A stretch of DNA of 8,587 bases from Bacillota bacterium (GTDB lineage Bacteria > Bacillota > Clostridia > Tissierellales > Peptoniphilaceae). The DNA lies in contig JAEZWM010000068.1 in NCBI GenBank assembly GCA_023443025.1, positions 1 through 8,587 on the forward strand. Direction: 5' to 3'. Below are positions 1-7,700 of the stretch, one piece after another (within the stretch, counting starts at the first letter, position 1; each line of letters opens with the position of its first letter). The translations under genes were made by a program, and so were the position numbers. The notes under the pieces were generated by a model. The model ran no database searches and had not been told where the DNA came from. It saw nothing but the letters and a program-made list of their open reading frames with translations.

Positions 1-1282
1 GAACAAGGTCGGTAAATTGCTCTTTATTTAAAGAATACTCTTGCATAAGGGTGTTCTTTTTTTCTTGCAATTCATCAAGTCTCGTTAATATTTCTTTTGT
101 GTTTGGTAGTTTTTTATAATTCTTTAGTATGTCTTGAGCAGCTATTTTGTAGACGGAAAGTTCACTATAATACTCCTCTGCAAATTGCTTATCTTCAGGA
201 TTTTTCTTGTGGTATTTATAGATTTCACGATACTTATTTATAGTATTTATATTTTCCATATCTTGGGATAAACTCTTCATTTCACTTTCAATTTTCTTTA
301 TTTTATCTAATAAGTCTTGTCTATCATCAGCAGATTTTTTGATCAGATCATCGAGTTGGGTAATGGAATTAATGCCTTGTTCTCTTAATATTATTATTGA
401 ATCTGCCATTGTTTTGATATTGTGTTTTCTTGCCCAAACTTCATAACCTTTAGAGGATTGAGCTTTTTTATTAGTAGATATATCAATGACGTTTCCTACA
501 CGTTTTTTAATAGGATTAGCTTTGTTTTTAATAGCTAAATCTATTCTTTCTTTGATTTTTTCTTCGGTATAATCTTCTCCGATTGTCTTCGATCTTCTAA
601 ATCTTTGCTTATCTTTATGACGAAAAGCAATGTGTTTACCAAATTTAATTTCATAATCAATAAATTTCATATTTTCTAAAAACTCTTCCCACGATTTAGA
701 CTTATTAATCATTCTATCTATATCAAATTGCAATTTAGATTTCCAAGAATTTCCTTTCTTGTTTTGGTCATACTCATACCAAGATTTACCAGCAGTTTTA
801 TATTTTCTTTTGTAAGCTTCATAATATTCATCAATGACTGAAAGCTTATTTACTTTACATAATTCATCACTTTGATACCTGATTTTGTGGTAAGATTTTT
901 TGTTGGATTGGTAGCATTTACCAGTCTTGTAATTAACATTATTAAAGATTATATGGTTGTGGATATGCCCTCTATCTATATGAGTTGCAAGAACAAATTC
1001 ATAATCTTCTTTTAAAATTTTCTTGCATAATTCCATTCCAATTTCGTGAGCTTTTATAGGATCAACCTCTCCTGGTAGAAAAGATTGGATTAAATGCCTA
1101 GCCAAAACTGTACCTTTAGTATCATTGTCTTCTCGTGTTTTCATAAATTGAATATGGGCAGTAGCTGGGTGACATTTAAATGAAGATACTAAAATTTTTT
1201 CATCAGTTTTTTCGCTCTTAGTAATGTAATCTATTGCCAAATTTAGAGTTGATTTTATCGGATGTATCTTTGTAATTGCCAT
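1..1282 (-). CDS. MOBP-type relaxase / mobilization nuclease (3' end outside window)
   Basis: Encodes the transesterase that nicks the oriT strand and stays covalently bound to it during conjugative transfer. The visible 427 codons start MAITKIHPIKSTLNLAIDYI. Residues about 1-150 carry the relaxase (Relaxase/VirD2-like) signature. Tyr19, in the AIDYITK stretch, is the likely catalytic tyrosine. A conserved segment around residues 63-83 holds His63 and the PGE and AHEIG motifs. The metal-binding histidine motif HIDRGHIHNH lies at 101-110 (His101, His106, His108, His110). The later part is Lys/Glu-rich; residues about 320-427 look helical or coiled-coil, typical of the accessory half of these proteins. 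The ATG at 1280-1282 is one base beyond the mobC stop, so translation is probably coupled. The reading frame is open to the left edge with no lesions, so it looks functional but incomplete here. Family assignment is strong. A relationship to Tn1549-like elements is an impression from memory and was not tested. Confidence 0.93.
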   Translation of the reverse strand, partial: MAITKIHPIKSTLNLAIDYITKSEKTDEKILVSSFKCHPATAHIQFMKTREDNDTKGTVLARHLIQSFLPGEVDPIKAHEIGMELCKKILKEDYEFVLATHIDRGHIHNHIIFNNVNYKTGKCYQSNKKSYHKIRYQSDELCKVNKLSVIDEYYEAYKRKYKTAGKSWYEYDQNKKGNSWKSKLQFDIDRMINKSKSWEEFLENMKFIDYEIKFGKHIAFRHKDKQRFRRSKTIGEDYTEEKIKERIDLAIKNKANPIKKRVGNVIDISTNKKAQSSKGYEVWARKHNIKTMADSIIILREQGINSITQLDDLIKKSADDRQDLLDKIKKIESEMKSLSQDMENINTINKYREIYKYHKKNPEDKQFAEEYYSELSVYKIAAQDILKNYKKLPNTKEILTRLDELQEKKNTLMQEYSLNKEQFTDLV

Positions 1283-1283
1283 A

Positions 1284-1640
1284 CTAATCACCAGAACTTT
1301 CTTTTGATTTATTAAGAAGTAGGGAATGGATATGCCATATTTCTCTTGATAATTTTTCTATCTGTTTATTCATTGATTCAATTTCATTCTTGTAAATAAC
1401 ACCAGTTGTATTAGTTGCTTTTGCAATCTGGTTTATATTATTCGTAGCATTTGAAAGTAACCATTGTAGGTTTCTAAATGGTTCTAAATCTACTATATAA
1501 ATCTCTTTTTCCAATACACATTTTCTAAGAAAGTGGGACATAGTTTTGCAGTTTGCAAGTTTCATTTTCTTTTCGAAAATTTCTTTTTCTTCATCTGTTA
1601 AATATATTTTCAGTTGATTATTTCTTTTTCTATTATCCAT
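1284..1640 (-). CDS. mobC: MobC-family relaxosome accessory protein
   Basis: A 118-residue protein starting MDNRKRNNQLKIYLTDEE. Residues about 8-45 resemble a ribbon-helix-helix DNA-binding region (a beta-strand-like LKIYL followed by two charged helices). The second half carries the MobC-type pattern LSNATNNINQIAKATN, followed by a helical stretch. MobC proteins bind oriT beside the relaxase and help melt the nick region. The open frame extends 41 codons further upstream to a GTG at 1763. The ATG at 1638-1640 is preferred because an AAGGAG sequence lies 7 bases before it, the family homology begins there, and the upstream part covers a terminator hairpin. The stop codon (1284-1286) and the relaxase ATG are separated by one base, so the two genes form a tight operon. 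Confidence 0.88.
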   Translation of the reverse strand: MDNRKRNNQLKIYLTDEEKEIFEKKMKLANCKTMSHFLRKCVLEKEIYIVDLEPFRNLQWLLSNATNNINQIAKATNTTGVIYKNEIESMNKQIEKLSREIWHIHSLLLNKSKESSGD

Positions 1641-1647
1641 AGTATAT

Positions 1648-1653
1648 CTCCTT
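1648..1653 (-). promoter_or_regulatory. Ribosome binding site of mobC
   Basis: On the minus strand this reads AAGGAG, 7 bases before the ATG at 1640. It decides the start codon against the longer in-frame GTG at 1763, which has TAA directly before it in frame and no recognisable Shine-Dalgarno sequence. Confidence 0.8.
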
Positions 1654-1672
1654 ATCATAAAATATTGGGGTC

Positions 1673-1688
1673 TTAGGGTTCTCCCTAA
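1673..1688. repeat. Inverted repeat upstream of mobC, candidate part of oriT
   Basis: The sequence TTAGGG-TTCT-CCCTAA is a perfect 6-bp inverted repeat with a 4-base loop, 33 bases upstream of the mobC start. Relaxases of this type usually act at an oriT just upstream of their operon, where a small inverted repeat flanks the nick. Position and symmetry fit; the nick site itself cannot be read from sequence. It could also be a minor RNA hairpin in the mob leader. Confidence 0.35.
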
Positions 1689-1703
1689 CAAGGTAAAATT
1701 GAT

Positions 1704-1736
1704 AAAAAAAGAAGCAGTCCATAAAGGTTCTGCTTC
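1704..1736 (-). terminator. Intrinsic terminator-like hairpin in the mob leader (possible attenuator)
   Basis: On the minus strand GAAGCAG pairs with CTGCTTC (7 bp). The stem is extended by CC/GG around a loop of about five bases, and it is followed immediately by seven T residues. This is the standard shape of a rho-independent terminator. It lies between the candidate mob promoter and mobC, so it should stop or attenuate mob transcription unless it is relieved. It could instead end a transcript arriving from upstream on the minus strand. Confidence 0.72.
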
Positions 1737-1747
1737 ATCAATTTTTC

Positions 1748-1767
1748 GTAAGTGAGTACTCACTTAC
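1748..1767. promoter_or_regulatory. Perfect 20-bp palindrome, candidate operator
   Basis: GTAAGTGAGTACTCACTTAC equals its own reverse complement over all 20 bases. It has no loop, which favours a dimeric-protein site on DNA over an RNA hairpin. The size and the GAGTACTC core resemble operators of TetR-family repressors, but no regulator gene is visible here. It lies about 60 bases downstream of the candidate mob start site and just before the terminator-like hairpin, so a bound protein could act as a roadblock or repressor. Confidence 0.5.
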
Positions 1768-1770
1768 TGT

Positions 1771-1802
1771 GCTTGCTACTTAATTATCAATAGGTAGAAA
1801 GC
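1771..1802 (-). repeat. Imperfect inverted repeat in the mob leader
   Basis: On the minus strand GCTTTCTAC (1802-1794) can pair with GTAGCAAGC (1779-1771) at eight of nine positions across a loop of 14 bases. It lies directly after the candidate transcription start and before the palindrome. It may be an RNA stem of a regulated leader; no protein ligand or small molecule can be inferred. Confidence 0.35.
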
Positions 1803-1830
1803 GTTAAGCTGCATTTACTTTTATATACTT

Positions 1831-1859
1831 ATTTTATCATTTTTTTATTGGCATAGCAA
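1831..1859 (-). promoter_or_regulatory. Candidate sigma-A promoter of the mobC-relaxase operon
   Basis: On the minus strand a -35 element TTGCTA (1859-1854) and a -10 element TAAAAT (1836-1831) are separated by exactly 17 bases. Each element matches four or five of the six consensus positions. Transcription would start near 1824, leaving a leader of about 185 bases before mobC. Confidence 0.5.
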
Positions 1860-1863
1860 AGTA

Positions 1864-2117
1864 AAATCAAGAAAATAATAATACTGGTAAAGATGAAGGC
1901 GAAAAGAAGACATTGAAGAAGTCGAGAAAAAGTAGAGGAATTTTGTAGACTAAAAAAGAATTACTAGAAATTTCTTTGCTTTAGCTGAGCGGTGGGAAAT
2001 AAGAAATATCATTTAGAAAAGGATAGAGAGATCAGAAATGTCAAATTTGATATTTTCAAGAAGATTAAAGATAGCTGAAAGACTTAATGCATCTTGAAAA
2101 AAAGTATTTTAAAATAG
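1864..2117. other. Gene-free stretch, possibly decayed coding DNA
   Basis: No open frame of convincing length exists on either strand. The plus strand is purine-rich and coding-like, for example a short run reading NNNTGKDEGEKKTLKKSRKS around 1878-1937, but every frame is soon interrupted by stops. The longest later piece starts MSNLIFSRRLKIAERLNAS at 2038 and ends after about 20 codons, with no good ribosome binding site. It may be a remnant of a lost gene or the junction between the mobilization module and the surface-protein genes. No RNA gene was recognised. Confidence 0.4.
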
Positions 2118-2137
2118 TAGGATTTTTAAAATAAATA

Positions 2138-2146
2138 TGATAAAAT
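2138..2146 (+). promoter_or_regulatory. Candidate extended -10 promoter of the surface-protein pseudogene
   Basis: TGATAAAAT is an extended -10 element (TGn before TAAAAT). The -35 position 17 bases upstream (TAGGAT) is poor, which an extended -10 can tolerate. Transcription would start near 2153, giving a leader of about 120 bases before the ATG at 2275. Confidence 0.4.
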
Positions 2147-2204
2147 TATAGTGAATATTCTTTTATAAAATACGCAAAAATTCTTGGTTATTTTAAAGAT
2201 ATTC

Positions 2205-2235
2205 AGTTGATGCAAAGTCTAAATTTTAATCAACT
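2205..2235 (+). repeat. 7-bp inverted repeat in the 5' leader of the pseudogene
   Basis: AGTTGAT (2205-2211) and ATCAACT (2229-2235) are perfectly complementary across 17 bases. No T tract follows, so it is not a terminator. It could be a weak leader stem or an operator; chance is also possible in such AT-rich DNA. Confidence 0.25.
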
Positions 2236-2255
2236 TCAAAGAAAAGATAATTAAA

Positions 2256-2263
2256 AAAGGAGG
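2256..2263 (+). promoter_or_regulatory. Ribosome binding site of the beta-helix gene
   Basis: AAAGGAGG stands 11 bases before the ATG at 2275. It marks 2275 as the original start of the broken gene, although the intact frame of the mature protein now begins only with a Met codon at 2358, which has no comparable site. Confidence 0.7.
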
Positions 2264-4495
2264 AGTTAGGAAGCATGAAATCAGTAAAATTAAGTCTAAG
2301 CTATTTCTTAATGGTCTTGCTTTTGAAGATGAAGCAAATAAGAACTTAGTCTTAAATATGCAAAGAGACGAAGAGAATCTCTTTCAATGGTTGAAAGATT
2401 CGATCTTAGGAATCACAGAGGACACTGCTGAAATTATTTTAAAACCTGGTGAATATAAATTTAATGAAACCATTAGAATTCCAGACAACAAAAGTATTAC
2501 CATAAAAAACGATACACATGAAGTAATTTTCTTAAGAGATTCGACTTTGTCAGATGAGGTAATTATCATTCCAAAAGGTTCCAGCGTTATCATTGATAGC
2601 GAGGACAATAAATTGGTTTTTGACGGCAATGGTATAGATAAAGAGACAATGGATCTTGATGAGATTTATAAATCAAATCCAAAAGCTTTAAAGCCAAGTA
2701 AAAATCAGTATAGAAGTGGTTTAGGCTTCATCCGAAACGAAGGAAAGCTAGTTATTAACGGTGGGACTTTCAAAAACTATGTGGTGGATAACTTTGATGG
2801 TAAAACCATCCATCATGGCAAACTGCTTTAAATGCGCCGATTGTAAGCGCTGGGGAAGACTCAGAGTTAATTTTCAACAAGGGTGAGATTACAAATAATC
2901 ACTATCGTTCTGTTTGGTATTCTTCAACAGGTATCTTAGCTAGAGATGGCGCTCAAGTGACCATCAATGGTGGTGTGATTCACCACAATAGTAATATTGA
3001 AACCTATCATAACCATACACAGGCAGGCGCTCTTGCAGGATACAATGGAGCTAAGATCATTATTAATGATGGGGATATTCATCATAATCAAGCTAACGGT
3101 GCCAGCGTATATATTGGAAGCGTTGATTCTAATGTTTCATCTATTTCGGTGCGTGAGAGTGGAGAAAAAGTGGAAGATGAGCTAAAGGAATATGAAGAAA
3201 AATACAAGCTTGCTACTCTTGAACTAAATGGTGGAAAAATACGAGACAACAAAAAGCCTTACACACAAAAATATAGTGGAGGTTGGAGACAAGACACTAA
3301 CGGTACAGGCGGAGTTTATGTCTATGGTAATGCTAAATTTACCATGAATGCGGGTGAGATTAGCAATAACGTTACTCCAGGTCATGGGGGAGCTGTTCTA
3401 ACCTATGACGGGTATACTGAAGGGCTGGATAAAAAATATTTTGCTAAAACGTCAATTGAAAGATGGAGTGAAGTTTTTCCTGCCAAATTCATAATGAACG
3501 GCGGGATGATTAAAAACAATAAAGCCGGTTCATTAGGCGGAGGTATTTATATCGCCAATTTAAATTCAGAATTAAATGCAGGTTTAATTCAAGGCAATGA
3601 AGCAGGACTACAAGGTGGCGGAGTTTATGTAGCTAGTGTCCCTTATGTTTTAAAAGTAAGGAATGCTTTTATCGGACATAACGAAGCAACAGGAAGCTAC
3701 AGCTTAAGTCCGATTATCATTAATGGATCACAATTCTTCATGACTAATGGAAGTGGAGGCGGAGCGTGGTTCTGTCCAACAGGAGATGCGAAGTTCTTTG
3801 CAGAAAACGGAGCTTTTTTCTATGAAAATTCTGCTGAAGCGGCAGCTGATGAATTTAAAAGTGAAATAAAAGAAAAAGAAGATGAAGAAGTGCTTTATTT
3901 TGCAACTTTACCGAGTCGCCTTCCTAACGGCTCGAAAATAGATTGGGTTAAAGACGGGTATCCAGACAGATATGATGAAAATAATCCAATTTTCCAAGAA
4001 GTTCTAAAAAATATAGAGGACAATGTATCTCTCAAGGTGATAAATACAGAAAAAAACGAAGAAGTTATTAAGTCTTTTGCCAGCCTATTTGTCATTGGGA
4101 ATAAGTCAAATAGAGGAGGAGGATTTGGATCGAATGGTAGCATTATCTTTGGAGACAATGAGAACCCTTTAAAATAACTTAGCATTATAAAGGAATGGCA
4201 AGAAGGTTTAGAAAAAAAACCAGTAAAAGTTCAAGTTTATGGTAAAAGAAAGCTGGAAGATGGCACAGAACAGGAATGGATCATCGAGGAGTTATGGTTA
4301 AATGAAGAAAACGACTATTCAGTAACGTTGAAAGAGCTTCCATAAAATGTGAATGAAGTACCTATAGAAAAATTAATTCATATCAGAGAGTTAACAGATG
4401 ATTACCTATGGAAAAGTTCTCCGATAACACAGGAAGATAATTTTTCAACTCAAGATTCAACAGTTTTTAAGATTACTTTAACAAATAAAGAAAAG

Positions 4496-4552
4496 CCAAA
4501 CCCAGAACCAAACCCAGAACCAAACCCAGAACCAGAACCAAACCCAGAGCCA
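4496..4552 (+). repeat. Pro-Asn-Pro-Glu coding tandem repeat (wall-spanning spacer)
   Basis: Nineteen codons built from a 12-base unit CCAAACCCAGAA (PNPE), with one six-base PE interruption. It sits between the Cna-B-like domain and the sorting signal of the pseudogene, where proline-rich segments span the peptidoglycan. Copy number in such repeats tends to vary between strains. Confidence 0.85.
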
Positions 4553-4573
4553 AAAAAATATACGGGTAAGGAA

Positions 4574-4588
4574 ATTCCAAAAACAGGT
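4574..4588 (+). other. Sortase recognition motif IPKTG of the pseudogene
   Basis: The five codons read I-P-K-T-G, a variant of LPXTG. A hydrophobic stretch (NYLPLLWLATGFIFI) and a positively charged tail (KKKKD) end the frame at 4666. This is the complete three-part signal for housekeeping sortase A-type anchoring, preserved although the upstream gene is broken. Confidence 0.85.
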
Positions 4589-4667
4589 GTAGTCACATCT
4601 GTAAATTACTTACCTTTATTATGGCTAGCAACAGGATTTATTTTTATAAAAAAGAAAAAAGATTAGT

Positions 4668-4708
4668 AAAAGGAAGGGGCTGGTGACATTATTAGTCCCC
4701 TTCTTTTT
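4668..4708 (+). terminator. Intrinsic terminator after the pseudogene
   Basis: AAAAGGAAGGGG (4668-4679) pairs with CCCCTTCTTTTT (4697-4708) over 12 positions with one G-T wobble, around a loop of 17 bases. The second arm ends in five T residues. It starts one base after the TAG of the pseudogene and so separates its transcript from the adhesin gene that follows. Confidence 0.85.
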
Positions 4709-4711
4709 AAA

Positions 4712-4717
4712 TATGAT
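4712..4717 (+). promoter_or_regulatory. Weak candidate -10 element of the large adhesin gene
   Basis: TATGAT matches five of six bases of the -10 consensus and lies 29 bases before the ATG. The hexamer 17 bases upstream (TTATTA, inside the terminator loop) is a poor -35. A separate promoter is expected after a terminator, but this assignment is tentative; read-through from upstream is the alternative. Confidence 0.25.
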
Positions 4718-4733
4718 AATAAGTAAAATAAAT

Positions 4734-4740
4734 AGGAGGA
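4734..4740 (+). promoter_or_regulatory. Ribosome binding site of the large adhesin gene
   Basis: AGGAGGA lies 6-7 bases before the ATG at 4747, a near-perfect match and spacing. Together with the signal peptide that begins there, it fixes the start. Confidence 0.85.
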
Positions 4741-4746
4741 AAGAAC

Positions 4747-7700
4747 ATGAAAAAGAAACTATTAAGTTTTCTTTTAGCGTTTGTTTTATTGTTAAGTAGT
4801 TTATTGCCTACGATATCAAGCTTAGCCTATGCTGCAGATACAAATGCTTCATTGACTGAAAGTAGTAGCGAAACAGACATAGACGCTACAGAAAATGAAA
4901 AGAATCTTAATGTAAGCAATAAAACAGAAGAAGTGAATGAGGAAATAGAAAGCTTGAATCAAAGAGAAGGGAAAACCTCTTTATCGGAGAAAGATAAGGA
5001 ATTGAATCACCCTGATGAAAAATCTTCAAATGGTGAGACTAATCAAGATAATGATTATAAGGAGATATTACAGTCTAATCCAGATAGTAGTGACCCCGAA
5101 AAAGATGATTCTATGGTGAGTGACTCAGACGACACTATAAATTTTTCAAGTGAAATTCGCTATGCCAACCCAAGCGTTACTTCATTTTATGGGGGACAAA
5201 TGATTAACTTATATAATTTGGTAGCCTTATCTGGGAACACAACTATTTTAAAAGAAGGTTCCTATACTCAGATTTCACTACCAAAAGATAAATTCTCCAA
5301 GCCTAAGGAATCAGATGTTAATACTTTGTTTGATACCTTTAAAGATCTAAGCATCTATGAAACGGAGACAGACTATATTATTAAGACCAGTTACAAAACT
5401 CTGGCAGGCGGGTATAATGCGGCAACTCCTCTTAATGTGAGCCTGATTCCACGCCAAACTGCTAATCAATCTGAAACTACCATTAAGCAAGAGTTTTACA
5501 ATGCGGAGGGGAATAAACTAAGCGAGAGCTTCTTGCAAGTTCAAGGAAAGGGAGAGATTGAAAATCCTAGCAGTACCACTTATAGTTCTGTTAATATTAA
5601 AGAAAAAGTAAACGAAGAATTTATTGTCAACGCAGGAACTAACTATAGCTTTCCGCCTAATTATGTGAATACACCAACATATAATTATAATGATCCTAGA
5701 GATCGCAGGGTGAGTGTTAAGATTCCAGAAGGATTAACTTTGATAAATCCTGATAATACCTGGACTTATGATGATGAGACGGACTCTTATTATAAAGATA
5801 TAAAGCGAGACCAAGTAAGCTCTCAATCTTTGACAGCAACTGTAGATTTAGGAGGACTGGACTTATCGGATTACCCCAGCTCTTCAAATACAAAAGAAAT
5901 TAAACTTGACTATACATTGAGTGTAGTTGAAAATGGAATTATTAAGACAGATATTGCACCTAAAACTTGGAACTCTAGAAGGACATTTTATGCTCCTAAA
6001 GAAGCACCTTCTTCGCCAGGTGCTTATGCATCTATTAACACTACTCGATCTCAAACATTGATTGATGGTCGATATAAGACCTTAAGCACAGATAGGAGTG
6101 TTTATCTTCCTTATGATGAGAGTCTTTTATCAAATTTTAGGATGAAGTTTTTCCATAGGGCCATCTCATATTTTTCGTTTAATAATTCAAAAGATGAAAA
6201 TGACCCTAAGCTACTTATCGCTTCTACGCAGACAGATGTTACAGGTTATACCTATCCTAGTGAGATTCGCCTTAACTTGCAGACAAGTGGTTTAACAGAA
6301 GAAGAGATTACAAATTTTACTGCTAAAGTAGAAGGGACAAAAGCCTATGGAATAAAATATGATGGAAGTAAAGTTTTGCTAACTGATTCTGTTCCCGTTG
6401 GTTTCAATGGAGAAGGAGAATATTTTAAGTTTCAAGGATCAGATTATAAGACCATTGAATTTGAGTATCCTTCTGGTGGTGTACTTTTAAATGATAAAGC
6501 AGAAGTTGATAAGTTTAAGTATGTATTAGCAACAGATGTTATTGCAGATTTTAGGGAGCAAGCTGTTCAGGATTTAAAGAGTAAGTTAGAAAACAATCAA
6601 ACACCTAGTCTTAGTTATTCTGAAAATGCAAAAGGATTAAGTTCATATGATGATAGGTCCAGAACCAATTATGAAATAACATATAAAAAACTTTCAACAG
6701 ATAATGAATCGGCAACAAATAAATCTACTGTAAGTGCAGACACTGATACCTACAAGTATCTTAACTACAATGAAATTCGTAGATCTAATTGCGTATCGGT
6801 TAGCAACGGAAGTTTCTTTTATGTGGGAGATACAGTTAAGACCTATCTATCTTATACTCACACGAGAAATGGAGATAGTTTTCCATCTATAAATCCAGAA
6901 AATGCGAATCTATACTACTTGGTTCCTGACGGTCTAGAACCTATAGAAAATCCTGAAATTTTTAGCCAAATGCGAATTATTAGAGGCTATCAAGAAGGAT
7001 ATAATTTAGTTATAGCAAAACCAGCGGAGACTAAAATTCCTACAGGGACTAGTGTAGTTAGCAGTATGCAAAACAATTATACACTAGAATTTAAGGTGAG
7101 CAATCGTCTAGATATAGGGTCATATAAAATTTATGCTGGACTTGCCATTGATAATAACAAAGTAGAAGTAGTTGATCAAATGCAATATGGTATTTTGCAA
7201 TTTGATAACCCTTCTGGAATATGGCAGGGCATTACAAATTCTGTAGATAACCGTTCAGAGATACCAAATAGATTCACAGATTTATGTTCTACTTCATTTA
7301 CTGTCTATCCACCACTTGTCCTTTCTGCATATAAGGAAGTGAAATTACGTACAGATGCCGATTCTAAATACGCTTCTGCTCTAGGCACAAGGGCTAAAAT
7401 AGGAGACGAGATAGATTATCGATGGTATTTTAAAAATAACTCAACTAAAGCGATTGAAAAACTTACGATAATAGATGTTTTACCTTATAAAGGGGATAAA
7501 TCAATTGTAGCCAATCAAGCAGGAGAATACCCATCTAGGGGATCAAAATTCACAACTCCTTTGCAGTCAATTGAATCTCATGAAAAATTCGATTTTTACT
7601 ATAGTACAGATGCTGTTAAGGACACCCTTGAAGCTAATAAAAAGGCTAATTGGCAAAGTAATATAGATGATTTTAGCAAAGTGACTATGATTAAGGCGGT

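Larger units (their letters stand above)
2275..4666 (+). pseudogene. Broken beta-helix surface protein with Cna-B-like domain and IPKTG anchor
   Basis: Remains of a sortase-anchored surface protein of about 800 residues. The ATG at 2275 reads MKSVKLSLSYFLMVLLL, a basic and hydrophobic signal-peptide start, then hits TAG. The mature protein continues in another frame (EDEANKNLVLNMQRDE). A second shift near 2817-2820 joins KTIHHG to QTALNAPIV; one missing base explains it. Codons to about 3800 hold repeated beta-helix rungs such as MNGGMIKNNKAGSLGGGIYI and LNAGLIQGNEAGLQGGGVYV. TAA at 4175 interrupts the join to a Cna-B-like domain (IIKEW, later ITLTNK) and TAA at 4343 cuts that domain. The end has a Pro-Asn-Pro-Glu spacer, IPKTG, a hydrophobic segment and KKKKD. 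Such proteins are displayed on the cell wall and usually serve adhesion; the ligand is unknown. Four lesions make an active full-length product very unlikely. The two indels alone could be sequencing errors. Confidence 0.88.

Noticed and set aside
2384..2629. Minus-strand open frame of 81 codons
   Set aside because: It lies opposite the conserved beta-helix coding sequence, has no ribosome binding site and no recognisable motif; it is an antisense shadow.
2810..2832. Programmed ribosomal frameshift in the beta-helix gene
   Set aside because: No slippery heptamer or downstream stem was seen at the switch, and three other lesions in the same gene make decay the simpler explanation.
2997..3185. 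Plus-strand open frame of 62 codons
   Set aside because: It overlaps the beta-helix frame, which carries the clear repeat motifs; a chance alternative frame.
3895..4185. Minus-strand open frame of 96 codons
   Set aside because: Antisense to the end of the beta-helix region, no start signals or family features.
4349..4666. Separate small anchored protein of 105 codons starting at a GTG
   Set aside because: It has no ribosome binding site or signal peptide and begins in the middle of a Cna-B-like domain, in the same frame as the sequence before the stop at 4343. It is the 3' part of the pseudogene.
2275..4666. Phase-variable expression switch
   Set aside because: The lesions are not in long homopolymers or short tandem repeats, and the two nonsense codons cannot be reversed by slippage. 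The PNPE repeat has a 12-base unit, so copy changes would keep the frame.
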